A stretch of 64,000 nt of DNA from Schistosoma mansoni (GCF_000237925.1 NC_031496.1:12622564-12686563), one strand, 5' to 3'. Counted from the first letter of the stretch, positions 1 through 12,128 are shown. The notes: a model not told the origin generated them from the letters alone. A program made the numbers and translations.

Positions 1-1235
1 ACTGAATACAGAGTTTGATATCTTGAGTATTAAAGAAAAAAATGGCTTAACGACAGATTTTTTTATCATTTTAAATTGCTTTTCGTTAAGATGTTGTTGA
101 GTCGTTTTATTTTTAAGCTTTGTAGTATTGTACTCTATAAGCTGTGATTGATTTAGTTGTGAATCTCTCATTGGTGTTTTAAACAACCTCCCGTTACACA
201 TCATTATCACTATAATCATCATTTCAAAATCTTACTGTGGGAAAATAGGACTACTCTCTTATGCTTTAATAATAATAATAATAATGTATATTATAGATGT
301 ATAGTTTCCATTCATTCAAGTGACTTTAGAAGAAAAACACTAGACAGTAATTTTTTCCATTTCTTTCAGCTTCTTAGTGAACTTATACTCTACTAAAGAA
401 TCAATCAGATTTAAGATAGTATCTATTGAATTATTACACACTAATTCAAGGTGTGATCACGGATGACTTGTATCTTATCAAGATAGAATCTATCAATATT
501 TAATCAACTGAGATATTTAAAATTGATCAACATGGAGAAATGGACTTGTTCAATTTTTAAACTGACAATAATGAATGGATTAGTGTTTCATAAGAAAATA
601 TAATTAAACTGTGTATAGTATTTTTGATGTATGAAATTAACTGCTAAACAAGCACTGGTATTCATCAATATGTCTATGAAGCATTCATTTTATTATTTAC
701 TATTATTATTCACTCCTAATTTCTAATCGAAACATATAAATCTAAATTTTTTTTAGTGGAGAGGGAGTTATTTTGTAGTGAACGAGAACACAAGTGGGGA
801 CGATCGAACACAAAATAACAGAACATCTTAGTAAAATCTGAAAACTATACAGTAAATACTTGATTTGCAAAATATCAATCAAACTTGACTGTTTCTTTTG
901 CAAATGTCACTCAATCGTCTCAGACTTTATTTTCTTTGTTCTCAATCTTCTTAACTTTCTGCCTCCAGACATTTCACTTTCGATTGATAATACATACTAC
1001 TTATATCTGTCGATATCAGTAGCATACACCACAGTGTAATAAATCATTCATTTATGTTCATTGCATTCTAATTAGCTAGAAATTTATTCTACTTTCTTAA
1101 AGTCATTGAAAATGATCGATATTGTGCGCTTTTTCTAATCTCATTTATACACAAAATTTGGTATAACTATTAATGCTTAATTTATGTCTTGGATTTATAA
1201 CTCTGATATTTATTTTGTTTTCTTTTAAATTGAAG
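1..1235. other. DCAF1 intron (5' side open)
   Basis: AT-rich intronic sequence with a short TAA run near 270-285 and the TG...CA repeat described separately. No exon is supported here. Confidence 0.5.
774..1033 (+). repeat. Dispersed repeat with TG...CA ends, copy 1
   Basis: A block of about 260 bases beginning TGTAGTGAACGAGAACACA and ending CACCACA is clearly related to 14790-15038 on the same strand. The ends form a short imperfect inverted repeat (TGTAGTG / TGTGGTG) as in LTRs. No coding capacity and no convincing target duplication. It may be a solitary LTR fossil or a short non-autonomous element. It lies in DCAF1 intronic sequence. Confidence 0.5.
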
Positions 1236-1323
1236 ATTTCGTGTATCAGAAGCTCGTCACGCAGAATTCAGTAATACAGGTCATCAAGATCGTCTGGTAG
1301 CAACCTATGGAAAAATGGCTAAG
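1236..1323 (+). CDS. DCAF1: DCAF1 exon a
   Basis: The first DCAF1 exon visible here. It starts after an AG at 1234-1235 with the last base of a split codon, then reads FRVSEARHAEFSNTG and ends GKMAK before GTGTTT. It is a propeller strand followed in frame by VFDLTTRTRV in the next exon. Confidence 0.75.
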
Positions 1324-2831
1324 GTGTTTATATTTGATTGTAATAAATAATTGTCTTTTATTATTATTTCATTATAACCATATTTAGCCATTTCTTTAAA
1401 ATATTTGTCTACCTCTTTTTTATTTTAACCCAATATGATAGTCATTTTTGCAGTTAACATTAGGAATCGATCTGTGTTATATAACTACTATAAATTAAGG
1501 AAGGATTCGCAAGTTAACCTATACTAGGATAAAACATCTATCTAGTGTTCCGTACTTTTTAACGGTCACCTAATGTAAGTCATTTCGTGTTGTAAACTAT
1601 GAAATTCAACAACTTTTATAAACCCATTACACACCAATCATTTTTAGCTAAGCTATAATTATTATCGAATCTTGTGGATTACTGTGATTTGCTTAGTTAA
1701 AAATTGACAATATATCAATGTTTTCTAAGCATGAACAAATTTCAATGTATGATAATAGTTGTCATTTTCAATCCTTAACAAATCGTTGCGAATATGTAGA
1801 ACATAATTAAGTAATAGGACTGTCTCAGTCATTTTATCTCTTTACAGCCCATTTAGAGAGAGTTTAAAAGAATGATTCAGTAGTAGTACAATAAAAGTGT
1901 CAAATAGTACCTAGTACATGAGGTGATATGTCAATTCTCTATCAGTATAATTTTATAGTAGTATTTAGTATGTGTTGAGATACAGTGTGTTTGTTCTGTC
2001 AAAGCAGTACTATATGTTTTGACATCTCTTATGAATTACGCTAATCATGTTAAATTATTTCAAAATCTTGAAAATAACTTCTTAATATTTCCAGGTATTT
2101 GATCTTACTACTAGAACTCGTGTTGCAGATTTATTCTCTGCTGTGAAACAAAGTGGCTACATTTTGAATAAAGCAACATTCTCACCATCAGATTATTTAG
2201 TATTAAACGATGGTGTTGTATGGGATCTAAGATGTACTGGATTACTTTCAACTAGTTTCTCTAGTTCACTACAATATCCTGGTACATCTTCTCGACCTAT
2301 ACATAAATTTGATAAATTTCAAGATATTGTATCAGGTGTTTTTCATCCAAATGGGCTTGAAATCATTATCGGTTCAGCTGTGTGGGATTTAAGAACATGG
2401 AGATTATTGCATACTATCCAACCACTTGATCGACTTGAAGTACAATTCAACGCTTCATATGATGTAATATATGCCGGTAGGTTTCTGTAAATGTTTCTAT
2501 TTTTCCAAACAGTGATTTCTACCCCATATATATATATATATAATTTAACGTTCATTTTGTGTACTATTTTAGGAATATTTGGTTTAGACGATGAAGAGTA
2601 TGCTGAATTAGGCAGTAATCGTTTAGCTATGCAAAATATGTTTCGTACAGTCGATGCTATAGACTACAGCCTAATTGCTTCAGTTGATGTTCGTCATCGA
2701 ATTGAACAATTAGCTTTGGATACTGCAGGACAGTCGTTGGCACTAGTTGAGAAAATAGGAGAAAATAACAGTAGTGAGCCTATTACTCAGTGTAGAATTT
2801 ACATGATTGGTCGTAAACGCGTAAGTTCCTG

Positions 2832-2863
<32 letters not shown>

Positions 2864-4067
2864 TCAATTACACGTTTTTCATTTGAAATAAAGTGATATT
2901 CACGAAAGTGGGTGTTAAACTAAAAACTTGACTACTGTTTTAAGGAATATCAGATGTAACTGATATGGATATGTGAAGTATTTCGTGTCCAGCACTTAGT
3001 CTGTCCCAGATGTCATGTCAAGCAATGTTTCTTCATGTATTTAAAGTTGGCACTTTACAGATGCAAACGACTGTCTTTTCGCTAGGTTGCAATATTAAAA
3101 GCTTTATCCAGGAATCTTACTTCTTGGCCAAAACTACTTACTTGGGTGTTTAAGTTACTCGCTGTAATCCTGTTTTGAGAATAATGTAATTTATTGATTA
3201 GGTTTATGTATATTTACCCGGCTGTGGAGTCCAATTCTGTCCTGAGATTTGCTAGTTGATAAAAGCCAATTGACTGAACCACTTAGCTACCTCTCCACCA
3301 TTTAGAATCATGTAATCATACCCTTTGAGAGGTTGGTTCATCATTATGCTTGTTTTTCAGGAGAACTACCCACCATTTAAACTCTTTACAATTCTTATAG
3401 CATGGTTTCATGATGCACAATCGTAGATGTATTACGAACTATGATGGATAAGTTTGACTAAAAAGCTGAGTAATCATAGATTATTAAATAATTTATTGTT
3501 TCATGATATCACCGCACTTCAATCCAAACACTTCCTTGGATTAATGACATTTTCTACCATTCAGAAATTATTACTTCGAATATTTGAATCTTTATTTTTC
3601 AGGGGGAGCGTGAACCTGACAACGATGATGAAGAGGGTCGTGAAGATGAAGAGGATGATGAAGATGATGATGATGATGACGACGACGATGATGATGATGA
3701 TTTATTGAATGGCGATGCTTCTGACGAACTTGCCCAAATACTTGATGAATCTTCAGATGATATAAGTACCAGTGATTCAAGTGATTGGAGCCCATCTTCA
3801 AATGAACAACAGCGTGTTAGAAGACGACGTAGACGCCGTCGACGCACAGAGGCGAATGCGAACATCACAGAGTCCAATACTGTTAATGAAGTCGCGAACA
3901 ATAATGATATAAATCCTATTCTAAATGCTGAAAACGCTCTCATAGATTCTCAAGCAGAGTCCAATGAAGTCATGGATCGAGCAAACGATGGTGATGATGA
4001 TTCATCATGGGAAACACTTGAAGAAGAAGAAGTCACAGAAGGCATGGAAACATCATCTGAAGATTGA
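1236..4067 (+). CDS. DCAF1: DCAF1 (VprBP) homologue, 3' part, four exons
   Basis: Substrate receptor of the CUL4-DDB1 ubiquitin ligase, expected in nucleus and cytoplasm. The exons 1236-1323, 2095-2476, 2573-2820 and 3603-4067 join in one open frame of 393 residues plus TGA, each junction with AG acceptor and GT donor. The product matches the end of the DCAF1 beta-propeller as I recall it: KATFSPSDYLVLNDGVVWDL, then HKFDKF and SGVFHPNGLE. Two WDxR motifs (VWDLRCTG and VWDLRTWR) correspond to the paired WDxR boxes that bind DDB1 in animal DCAF1. The last exon encodes the Asp/Glu-rich C-terminal tail typical of the family. The 5' part (LisH and most of the propeller) lies left of the window. 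A Ser-rich insertion of about 15 residues separates the first WDxR from IHKFDKF. No clear AATAAA follows the stop within 300 bases. Family assignment is very likely; exon edges are inferred. Confidence 0.9.
1324..2094 (+). other. DCAF1 intron
   Basis: AT-rich intron between exons a and b; no coding or structured signal seen. Confidence 0.7.
2095..2476 (+). CDS. DCAF1: DCAF1 exon b (WDxR motifs)
   Basis: The best conserved exon. It carries both WDxR DDB1-contact motifs and the SGVFHPNGLE strand. The acceptor is CCAG and the donor is G/GTAGGT; the exon ends after the first base of a Gly codon. Confidence 0.88.
2573..2820 (+). CDS. DCAF1: DCAF1 exon c
   Basis: Preceded by a 96-base intron carrying a TA run. 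It reads GIFGLDDEEYAEL to CRIYMIGRKR, matching the last propeller blade of DCAF1 (the family has a RLYEVGRQR-like end). The donor is CGC/GTAAGT, phase 0. Confidence 0.85.
2821..3602 (+). other. DCAF1 intron with ATT microsatellite
   Basis: Intron between exons c and d. An ATT run lies at about 2831-2859. Around 3215-3300 there is a short tRNA/SINE-like piece (GGAGTCCAATTC, then CCACTTAGCTACC) too short to classify. Confidence 0.6.
3603..4067 (+). CDS. DCAF1: DCAF1 last exon, acidic tail
   Basis: Starts after TTTTTCAG and encodes a run of Asp and Glu, then a basic patch (RRRRRRRR-like) and a second acidic Ser-rich stretch, ending with TGA. The acidic tail is a family hallmark. The GAT/GAC repeat makes long shadow frames on both strands. 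Confidence 0.82.
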   Translation, partial: GEREPDNDDEEGREDEEDDEDDDDDDDDDDDDDLLNGDASDELAQILDESSDDISTSDSSDWSPSSNEQQRVRRRRRRRRRTEANANITESNTVNEVANNNDINPILNAENALIDSQAESNEVMDRANDGDDDSSWETLEEEEVTEGMETSSED

Positions 4068-5088
4068 TTAAAAATTGTACTAGTGATAGTAACAAACAGT
4101 TTCGCGATTTTGTTTATTTGAAGATGCTGTAATTCATATTTAACATACTGTATATTATATGCATACTTATACTGGGTTTTTTCAATGAATATTGCCTCTC
4201 TGTATAAAAGATCATTCTTTTCTCTCTCTCTCTCGTGTTTCCCATCACTTTCATCATTTTGTTTATATATATATGCTGTGTTCAAAAGTTTCCTGTTTCA
4301 ATTTATCTCCTGTTTTTGATACATTTATAAGATTTTTTTAGATAGTATGATAAATTGAATGTATACGTTGGAAAAAAAAATACACCTGAGTTTTCCTTTT
4401 GTGGTTTGTTTATGTCAAGTTCGTTTAAAAAAAACTAGCCTATTCCTCTATCCATTTTAATCATTTAGCGAGATCAACGTGGTACCCGGTTATGATAACT
4501 GTGAAAACCATTCATTAACATGTACTATGTCAATCGTAAAATGACTGTTAAATGTCTCTGGTATACATCATAAAGGCCAAATTTTAATCATCCCTACATC
4601 CTCTAATTTTCATTAATCAGGTTAAACTGAAAGGTAAATAGTGTTTAATTACTAATTCTTTATTAGACAGATTGTTTCTTTACAAATCACATTAGCAATA
4701 ACTATTTTTTTCAGTGTCCAAAATGCAGCTAAGACAGAGGTAGGCAAATGACAATCTTCGAGATTTCTTAAAAATATAAAGTGAATTGAAAATTTTAAAG
4801 TGATGTTTTAGTGAGTGTACTTTACCCAAAAGTCAATACGTTCAAAATTAAAGTTAATAGTGCTATTTTGGGAGTTTAAGAAACTCAACTACGTTTGTTT
4901 CTCAACATCAAAACATAAAAGTAGTCTTCCTGGTATTTCAGGAATATAACTACCAAATTCTAAAACGCAAGTAGGTTCTTCACAACGTTTTGAGGATTTT
5001 TAGGTATTAGGATTAAAGTTTGACTACCTGAGTGCTCCATGACTTCTTAGGATGAAGGTAGCTAAACATGATATACAGATGGGTTTAT
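4068..5088. other. Downstream of DCAF1, nothing recognised
   Basis: Likely 3' UTR and intergenic AT-rich DNA. A CT run lies near 4220. I see no gene, RNA or classifiable repeat. Confidence 0.4.
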
Positions 5089-5500
5089 TAGACCGTCAAA
5101 GTCACAACGGCTTCGTAGAATGCTTGAAGCATGCGATGTTGACGGAGAACAAGCTTCAGAATCGAAGAGATTCTGCACGTAAACTCATCACATAAGTAGA
5201 GTAACATCGTTAACGATTGCGCGAGTAAACGTTGCATCAGACAATGACTGTTTGTCTGAGTTATGTAGGTAGGTGTAGACTACCTGGTTGGGGTTTGCGT
5301 GTTTAGTGTAACCAATGGTTAACAGACTATGGGCGACTTGGCTCTAAATCGTTTGGATTGGCGCAGGAACGTTCACACTATGTCTTCCCTTAGATCCTGA
5401 GCTTCTGAATCACTTTATAATCTTTGATTCCGCTAATCTGTATTTCTTCGATGTCTAATCGTTTATATTACTACTAGTACTGTTGCCAGCTCTACTACTC
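5089..5500 (+). repeat. Non-LTR retrotransposon 3' fragment
   Basis: Decayed end of a LINE. The stretch around 5255-5380 encodes GRCRLPGWG and then degenerate sequence equivalent to the C-terminal MAQNR.QWRRC segment of schistosome endonuclease/reverse-transcriptase ORFs. The same block recurs at 53640-53760. Many stops, no intact frame. Outer limits are approximate. Confidence 0.55.
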
Positions 5501-6023
5501 TGAAATATGCCCCAGCGGTTTCATCTCGCTACGCTAATGAGGTGTGATAATCACACTGTATCACTGAAAACTATTTGGTTAATAATATTTGCTTTCGGCT
5601 TTTATAAACGATATTTGTCAGTATTACGATTAAAATCCTGCGTATGTGGGCCACTGAACGTAGTATCTATGTCCGTAAAGTCTTTTAAAAAGGTTTACCC
5701 AGGCTAAGGGAACATCTCAATAATTTCAATCAATTCATATTGCTCGACCATCTATTGTCTGCAGTGGATAACGATCCCACACCCGACATAACCAAACCTC
5801 CCTGATCTCGGCTTCTTACTAAAACTCTAGGTATTACGTTTTGACGCTAGTCACCACTGAGGAAATAAGTATAGTGTTTTGTAGAGATTATAGAATTTTC
5901 AAGGTTTTAAATCATTAATTGATCTTGGCTAGACCACTATTAAAAACTGGGAAGCACCGGACAGCTTCATCAAAAAAACAACTGCGTACTGATTGTTAAG
6001 ATATTCACAAGAATATCCCAAAA
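5501..6023. other. Repeat-derived spacer left of the palindrome
   Basis: Contains LINE 3' UTR-like sequence and, at about 5755-5850, a piece resembling the SINE tail seen near 36123-36210 (ACCCGACA, then CTTCT.A.TA.AACTC). At 5994-6026 there is a 33-base match to the first bases of the LTR found at 6083. No gene seen. Confidence 0.4.
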
Positions 6024-6082
6024 ATTCTAAACAATTGTCTACACAAGGAACTCGATGTCTGTTAGCCTACCGTGGAAGAGAA

Positions 6083-6498
6083 TGTTAGGATATTCACAAG
6101 AATATCCCAAAAATTATATTGAGCCTAACTCTATCTCGAACGTAAAGTGGTATGTTTTCAGACCTTTCACATGTTATTTCCTATTGGTCAATATTTACAG
6201 TTGTCCCAACTATAACCTTTACGTGTCGTTTTCCTATTCTTCATTATTGACAGTTGTCCCAACTATAACCTTTACGTGTTGTTTTCCTATTGGTAAATAT
6301 TCACGGTCATCCTAACTGTATAAATATGCATTGTCTGTAAATTATTTTCGTTCTGCCTCTGACCCCATAAACAATTCTCATTTGACGGTTGTGTTCTGAT
6401 TTATTGGAGTTTGGGGAACAGTATTGGGGTCGTACTGGGATATCTGAAGTTGGTCAATCGGTAGAAATTCGACTAGTCCTATCGTAATACGTAATATT
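6083..6498 (+). repeat. LTR of left arm
   Basis: Begins TGTTAGGATATTC and runs to about the TTTGGCGACGGAG stretch, which I take as the start of the primer-binding region (tRNA not identified). It contains a TATAAATA box at 6319-6326 and two near-identical 42-base units at 6197-6238 and 6250-6291. Only the left edge is well fixed. Confidence 0.7.
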
Positions 6499-6560
6499 TG
6501 GCGACGGAGATTTAGCAAACGAGTTGCTGACTAGCTACGGATCCAGCCAAATTAGAAGAA

Positions 6561-9062
6561 TTGTTCAAACAACAGCTGAAGCTGATGGAGATGCTTACTC
6601 AGGCGCACATCTCTTCGCGAGTCTCATGTACACCGACAATCCCTCAATCAGTCGACGGTATTACCAGTGGTATTTCAGAGTTTCTTTATGATCCTGATGC
6701 CAATATTACATTTGATACCTGGTTCAGACATTATGAAGATCTTTTTAAAGTTGACCTTGCCGACAGAGACGATTCGTGGAAGGTGCGTCTTCTACTTCGA
6801 AAACTTGGTCCATCAGAGCTTGATAAGTATTGCAACTTCATTCTACTGCAGAACCCACGAAACCGTTCCTTCGATACCACTGTTCAAACCCCCAGCCAAC
6901 TTTTTGGTGACCATCATTCACTCTTCAATACTCGCTATCGCTGCCTAAAACTGGTCATGAATGAGTCCGATGACTTCCTAACCCATGTTGGCATTGTCAA
7001 CCGTGAGTGCGAACGGTTCAAGCTCAAATCCCTTACCGACGACCAATTCAAATCCCTCGTATTCATATGCAGTCTTCAGTCACCCGAATTCTCCGACATC
7101 AGAACTTGATTGCCTAACCGCCTTGAACAAGACCCAACACTGACACTTAATGCGATCACCGACGAGTATCAACGCATTATCAACCTGTATCGTGACACTA
7201 CTTTGGTTCAATCTGGGGGCCAGGGTGGTTCCGAAGTTCACGCTGTTCAACGTCAGGACAAATCTCCGAGATCGACAACCTGTGGTCCTTCGAAAGCCAG
7301 TGCTGTTTCTTTCTCTAACCAATCCAGACCGGCTCAGAAGAAGCCCCCCTCGCCATGTTGGCACTGTGGAGCTTGGCATTATGTGACATTTTGTCCATTC
7401 AAACAGCAGGTGTGCGATCGCTGTCAAAAAGTTGGTCACAAAAGCGGATTTTGCCAATCCAATCGACCCATTGGTCGTCGAAATGCACAAACGCAGCGTC
7501 GTTTTCCTAAAAAGCAGCTTACCTCATCAAGGAGTTTAGCAGCAGTCTTCCACACCCATACCGCCACGCGACGCAAATTTCTAACCCTCTCAATCAATGG
7601 TCAGCCAGTTCGATTGCAGTTGGATACTGCATCAGATATCACTATTCTGTCGAAAGAGACTTGGCGAACCTTGGGTCAACCACCCATCAAACCATTTTCG
7701 CAGACAGCCGTCAGTGCATGTGGAGGTCATCTTCGTCTTCATGGTGAACTTAATTGCTGTATTTCGTTCAGAAGTACAACCTTCAATGGTACGTGCTACA
7801 TCACCAAATCCCCTCTCAACCTTCTGGGTTTAGATTGGTTCGAAGAGCTTGGTCTTGCCAATCTTCCTATCAGCACTATCTGTAATCAAGTTCAAACTCC
7901 TGCTACTACACAACGGCATGCTGCAGACCTCCAAAAACGATTCATTGGACTCTTTCAGCCTGGTCTCGGACTTTGTTCCACAACAGAAGCTGTTTTGAAA
8001 CTTCAGCCAGAAGCTACCCCAGTTTTTCGTCCGAAACGTCCAGTTCCATACTCATCTTTACCTCTGGTTGACGCTGAACTTCAACGTTTGGAAACTGAAG
8101 GTGTCCTTGTACCTGTTTCTTATTCATCATGGGCTTCACCAATTGTGGTTGTAAAATAGTCTAATGGTTCCATACACATCTGTGCAGACTTCTCCACGGG
8201 ACTCAATGCGGCACTACAACAGCATCATTATCTGCTGCTGATCCCAGATGATTCATCTACTATTTTAAATGGTGGAACCTACTTTGCTAAGCTAGATCTC
8301 GCGGATGCTTACCTTCAAATTCCTGTCGCTCCTGAATCGAGAGAGTTGTTGACAATCAACACTCACCGAGGACTTTTCCAGTATACCCGGTTACCCTTTG
8401 GTATCAAGACTGCTCCAGCGATCTCCCAGCAGATCATGGATACTATTCTAGCAGATGTTCCTGGTGTTGCTACATACCTTGACGACGTCCTCATTGTCGG
8501 CTCAACAGCTGATGAACTGCATTCCAGAACATATTCAGTTCTACAACACCTCCAGGATAATGGTTTTCGACTCCGTCCAGAGAAATGTCAGTTCTTCTTA
8601 CGCTCCGTTAAATACCTGGGGTTTATCTTTGATGCTTCCGGACGACATCCTGATCCTCAAAATACTCATGCAATCCAACAAATGCCTGCTCCCACTGATG
8701 TCTCATCACTGCGATCATTTTTGAGAATGGTCAGCTACTATTCAGCATTTCTTTCATCACTGCATGATGTACGATATCCATTAAATCATCTGCTAGAAAA
8801 GAATGCTACTTGGAATTGGTCCACGCAATGTGAGTCAGCTTTTTCAAAACTTAAAGCCATGTTAAGCTCCAAGCTACTGCTAACCCACTACAATCCGAAA
8901 CTACCCATCGTGGTTGCTGCTGACGCTTCAACACATGGACTGGGTGCCGTGCTCCTGCATGTCTTTCCCGACGGTTCAGAGAAAGCGGTGATGCATGCTT
9001 CGAGAACGCCAACGCCCAACGTGAAGACGATTAGCAGAATGAACAGGAATGCCTTTCTTTGA
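6561..9062 (+). pseudogene. gag-pol remnant, left arm
   Basis: Fossil coding region of the LTR element. Parts in order: gag capsid-like segment (6561-7100), a double Cys-His box of CHCC type around 7356-7455 (CWHCGAWHYVTFC), aspartic protease with LDTAS near 7620, reverse transcriptase with FGIKTAP near 8398 and YLDDVL at 8474-8491, and the start of RNase H (VVAADASTHGLGAVLL near 8910-8957). About two interruptions. Integrase is not present. Confidence 0.88.
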
Positions 9063-9078
9063 TCCAAAGATTGATAAC

Positions 9079-9131
9079 CACGGCTTATGGTCTGTGAGCA
9101 AAGTGAAACGGCGCCCATAAATAAAGCCGTT
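9079..9131. other. Central spacer of the palindrome
   Basis: The unpaired loop between the arms. Read on the minus strand it is RNase H sequence (FIYGRRFTLLTDHKP), so the centre contains a small segment of the same element in inverted order rather than foreign DNA. Confidence 0.75.
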
Positions 9132-9148
9132 GTTATCAATCTTTGGAT

Positions 9149-11650
9149 CAAAGAAAGGCATTCCTGTTCATTCTGCTAATCGTCTTCAACGTTGGGCGTT
9201 GGCGTTCTCGAAGCATGCATCACCGCTTTCTCTGAACCGTCGGGAAAGACATGCAGGAGCACGGCACCCAGTCCATGTGTTGAAGCGTCAGCAGCAACCA
9301 CGATGGGTAGTTTCGGATTGTAGTGGGTTAGCAGTAGCTTGGAGCTTAACATGGCTTTAAGTTTTGAAAAAGCTGACTCACATTGCGTGGACCAATTCCA
9401 AGTAGCATTCTTTTCTAGCAGATGATTTAATGGATATCGTACATCATGCAGTGATGAAAGAAATGCTGAATAGTAGCTGACCATTCTCAAAAATGATCGC
9501 AGTGATGAGACATCAGTGGGAGCAGGCATTTGTTGGATTGCATGAGTATTTTGAGGATCAGGATGTCGTCCGGAAGCATCAAAGATAAACCCCAGGTATT
9601 TAACAGAGCGTAAGAAGAACTGACATTTCTCTGGACGGAGTCGAAAACCATTATCCTGGAGGTGTTGTAGAACTGAATATGTTCTGGAATGCAGTTCATC
9701 AGCTGTTGAGTCGACAATGAGGACGTCGTCAAGGTATGTAGCAACACCAGGAACATCTGCTAGAATAGTATCCATGATCTGCTGGGAGATCGCTGGAGCA
9801 GTCTTGATACCAAAGGGTAACCGGGTATACTGGAAAAGTCCTCGGTGAGTGTTGATTGTCAACAACTCTCTCGATTCAGGAGCGACAGGAATTTGAAGGT
9901 AAGCATCCGCGAGATCTAGCTTAGCAAAGTAGGTTCCACCATTTAAAATAGTAGATGAATCATCTGGGATCAGCAGCAGATAATGATGCTGTTGTAGTGC
10001 CGCATTGAGTCCCGTGGAGAAGTCTGCACAGATGTGTATGGAACCATTAGACTATTTTACAACCACAATTGGTGAAGCCCATGATGAATAAGAAACAGGT
10101 ACAAGGACACCTTCAGTTTCCAAACGTTGAAGTTCAGCGTCAACCAGAGGTAAAGATGAGTATGGAACTGGACGTTTCGGACGAAAAACTGGGGTAGCTT
10201 CTGGCTGAAGTTTCAAAACAGCTTCTGTTGTGGAACAAAGTCCGAGACCAGGCTGAAAGAGTCCAATGAATCGTTTTTGGAGGTCTGCAGCATGCCGTTG
10301 TGTAGTAGCAGGAGTTTGAACTTGATTACAGATAGTGCTGATAGGAAGATTGGCAAGACCAAGCTCTTCGAACCAATCTAAACCCAGAAGGTTGAGAGGG
10401 GATTTGGTGATGTAGCACGTACCATTGAAGGTTGTACTTCTGAACGAAATACAGCAATTAAGTTCACCATGAAGACGAAGATGACCTCCACATGCACTGA
10501 CGGCTGTCTGCGAAAATGGTTTGATGGGTGGTTGACCCAAGGTTCGCCAAGTCTCTTTCGACAGAATAGTGATATCTGATGCAGTATCCAACTGCAATCG
10601 AACTGGCTGACCATTGATTGAGAGGGTTAGAAATTTGCGTCGCGTGGCGGTATGGGTGTGGAAGACTGCTGCTAAACTCCTTGATGAGGTAAGCTGCTTT
10701 TTAGGAAAACGACGCTGCGTTTGTGCATTTCGACGACCAATGGGTCGATTGGATTGGCAAAATCCGCTTTTGTGACCAACTTTTTGACAGCGATCGCACA
10801 CCTGCTGTTTGAATGGACAAAATGTCACATAATGCCAAGCTCCACAGTGCCAACATGGCGAGGGGGGCTTCTTCTGAGCCGGTCTGGATTGGTTAGAGAA
10901 AGAAACAGCACTGGCTTTCGAAGGACCACAGGTTGTCGATCTCGGAGATTTGTCCTGACGTTGAACAGCGTGAACTTCGGAACCACCCTGGCCCCCAGAT
11001 TGAACCAAAGTAGTGTCACGATACAGGTTGATAATGCGTTGATACTCGTCGGTGATCGCATTAAGTGTCAGTGTTGGGTCTTGTTCAAGGCGGTTAGGCA
11101 ATCAAGTTCTGATGTCGGAGAATTCGGGTGACTGAAGACTGCATATGAATACGAGGGATTTGAATTGGTCGTCGGTAAGGGATTTGAGCTTGAACCGTTC
11201 GCACTCACGGTTGACAATGCCAACATGGGTTAGGAAGTCATCGGACTCATTCATGACCAGTTTTAGGCAGCGATAGCGAGTATTGAAGAGTGAATGATGG
11301 TCACCAAAAAGTTGGCTGGGGGTTTGAACAGTGGTATCGAAGGAACGGTTTCGTGGGTTCTGCAGTAGAATGAAGTTGCAATACTTATCAAGCTCTGATG
11401 GACCAAGTTTTCGAAGTAGAAGACGCACCTTCCACGAATCGTCTCTGTCGGCAAGGTCAACTTTAAAAAGATCTTCATAATGTCTGAACCAGGTATCAAA
11501 TGTAATATTGGCATCAGGATCATAAAGAAACTCTGAAATACCACTGGTAATACCGTCGACTGATTGAGGGATTGTCGGTGTACATGAGACTCGCGAAGAG
11601 ATGTGCGCCTGAGTAAGCATCTCCATCAGCTTCAGCTGTTGTTTGAACAA
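9149..11650 (-). pseudogene. gag-pol remnant, right arm
   Basis: Mirror copy of the left-arm remnant on the opposite strand, with the same gag, CHCC box, protease, reverse transcriptase and partial RNase H segments. It differs from the left arm at very few bases. Same degree of breakage, same missing parts. Confidence 0.88.
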
Positions 11651-11712
11651 TTCTTCTAATTTGGCTGGATCCGTAGCTAGTCAGCAACTCGTTTGCTAAA
11701 TCTCCGTCGCCA

Positions 11713-12128
11713 AATATTACGTATTACGATAGGACTAGTCGAATTTCTACCGATTGACCAACTTCAGATATCCCAGTACGACCCCAATACTGTTCCCCAA
11801 ACTCCAATAAATCAGAACACAACCGTCAAATGAGAATTGTTTATGGGGTCAGAGGCAGAACGAAAATAATTTACAGACAATGCATATTTATACAGTTAGG
11901 ATGACCGTGAATATTTACCAATAGGAAAACAACACGTAAAGGTTATAGTTGGGACAACTGTCAATAATGAAGAATAGGAAAACGACACGTAAAGGTTATA
12001 GTTGGGACAACTGTAAATATTGACCAATAGGAAATAACATGTGAAAGGTCTGAAAACATACCACTTTACGTTCGAGATAGAGTTAGGCTCAATATAATTT
12101 TTGGGATATTCTTGTGAATATCCTAACA
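11713..12128 (-). repeat. LTR of right arm
   Basis: Inverted counterpart of 6083-6498, with the same TATA box and 42-base repeat pair. Its outer edge abuts an antisense LINE fragment. Confidence 0.7.

Noticed and set aside
3592-3943. Minus-strand His- and Ser-rich open frames
   Set aside because: They are shadows of the GAT/GAC acidic repeat in the last DCAF1 exon.
7080-7490. Minus-strand 136-residue frame (and its mirror at 10721-11131)
   Set aside because: Antisense shadow of the LTR element coding region, repeated only because the arms are mirrored.
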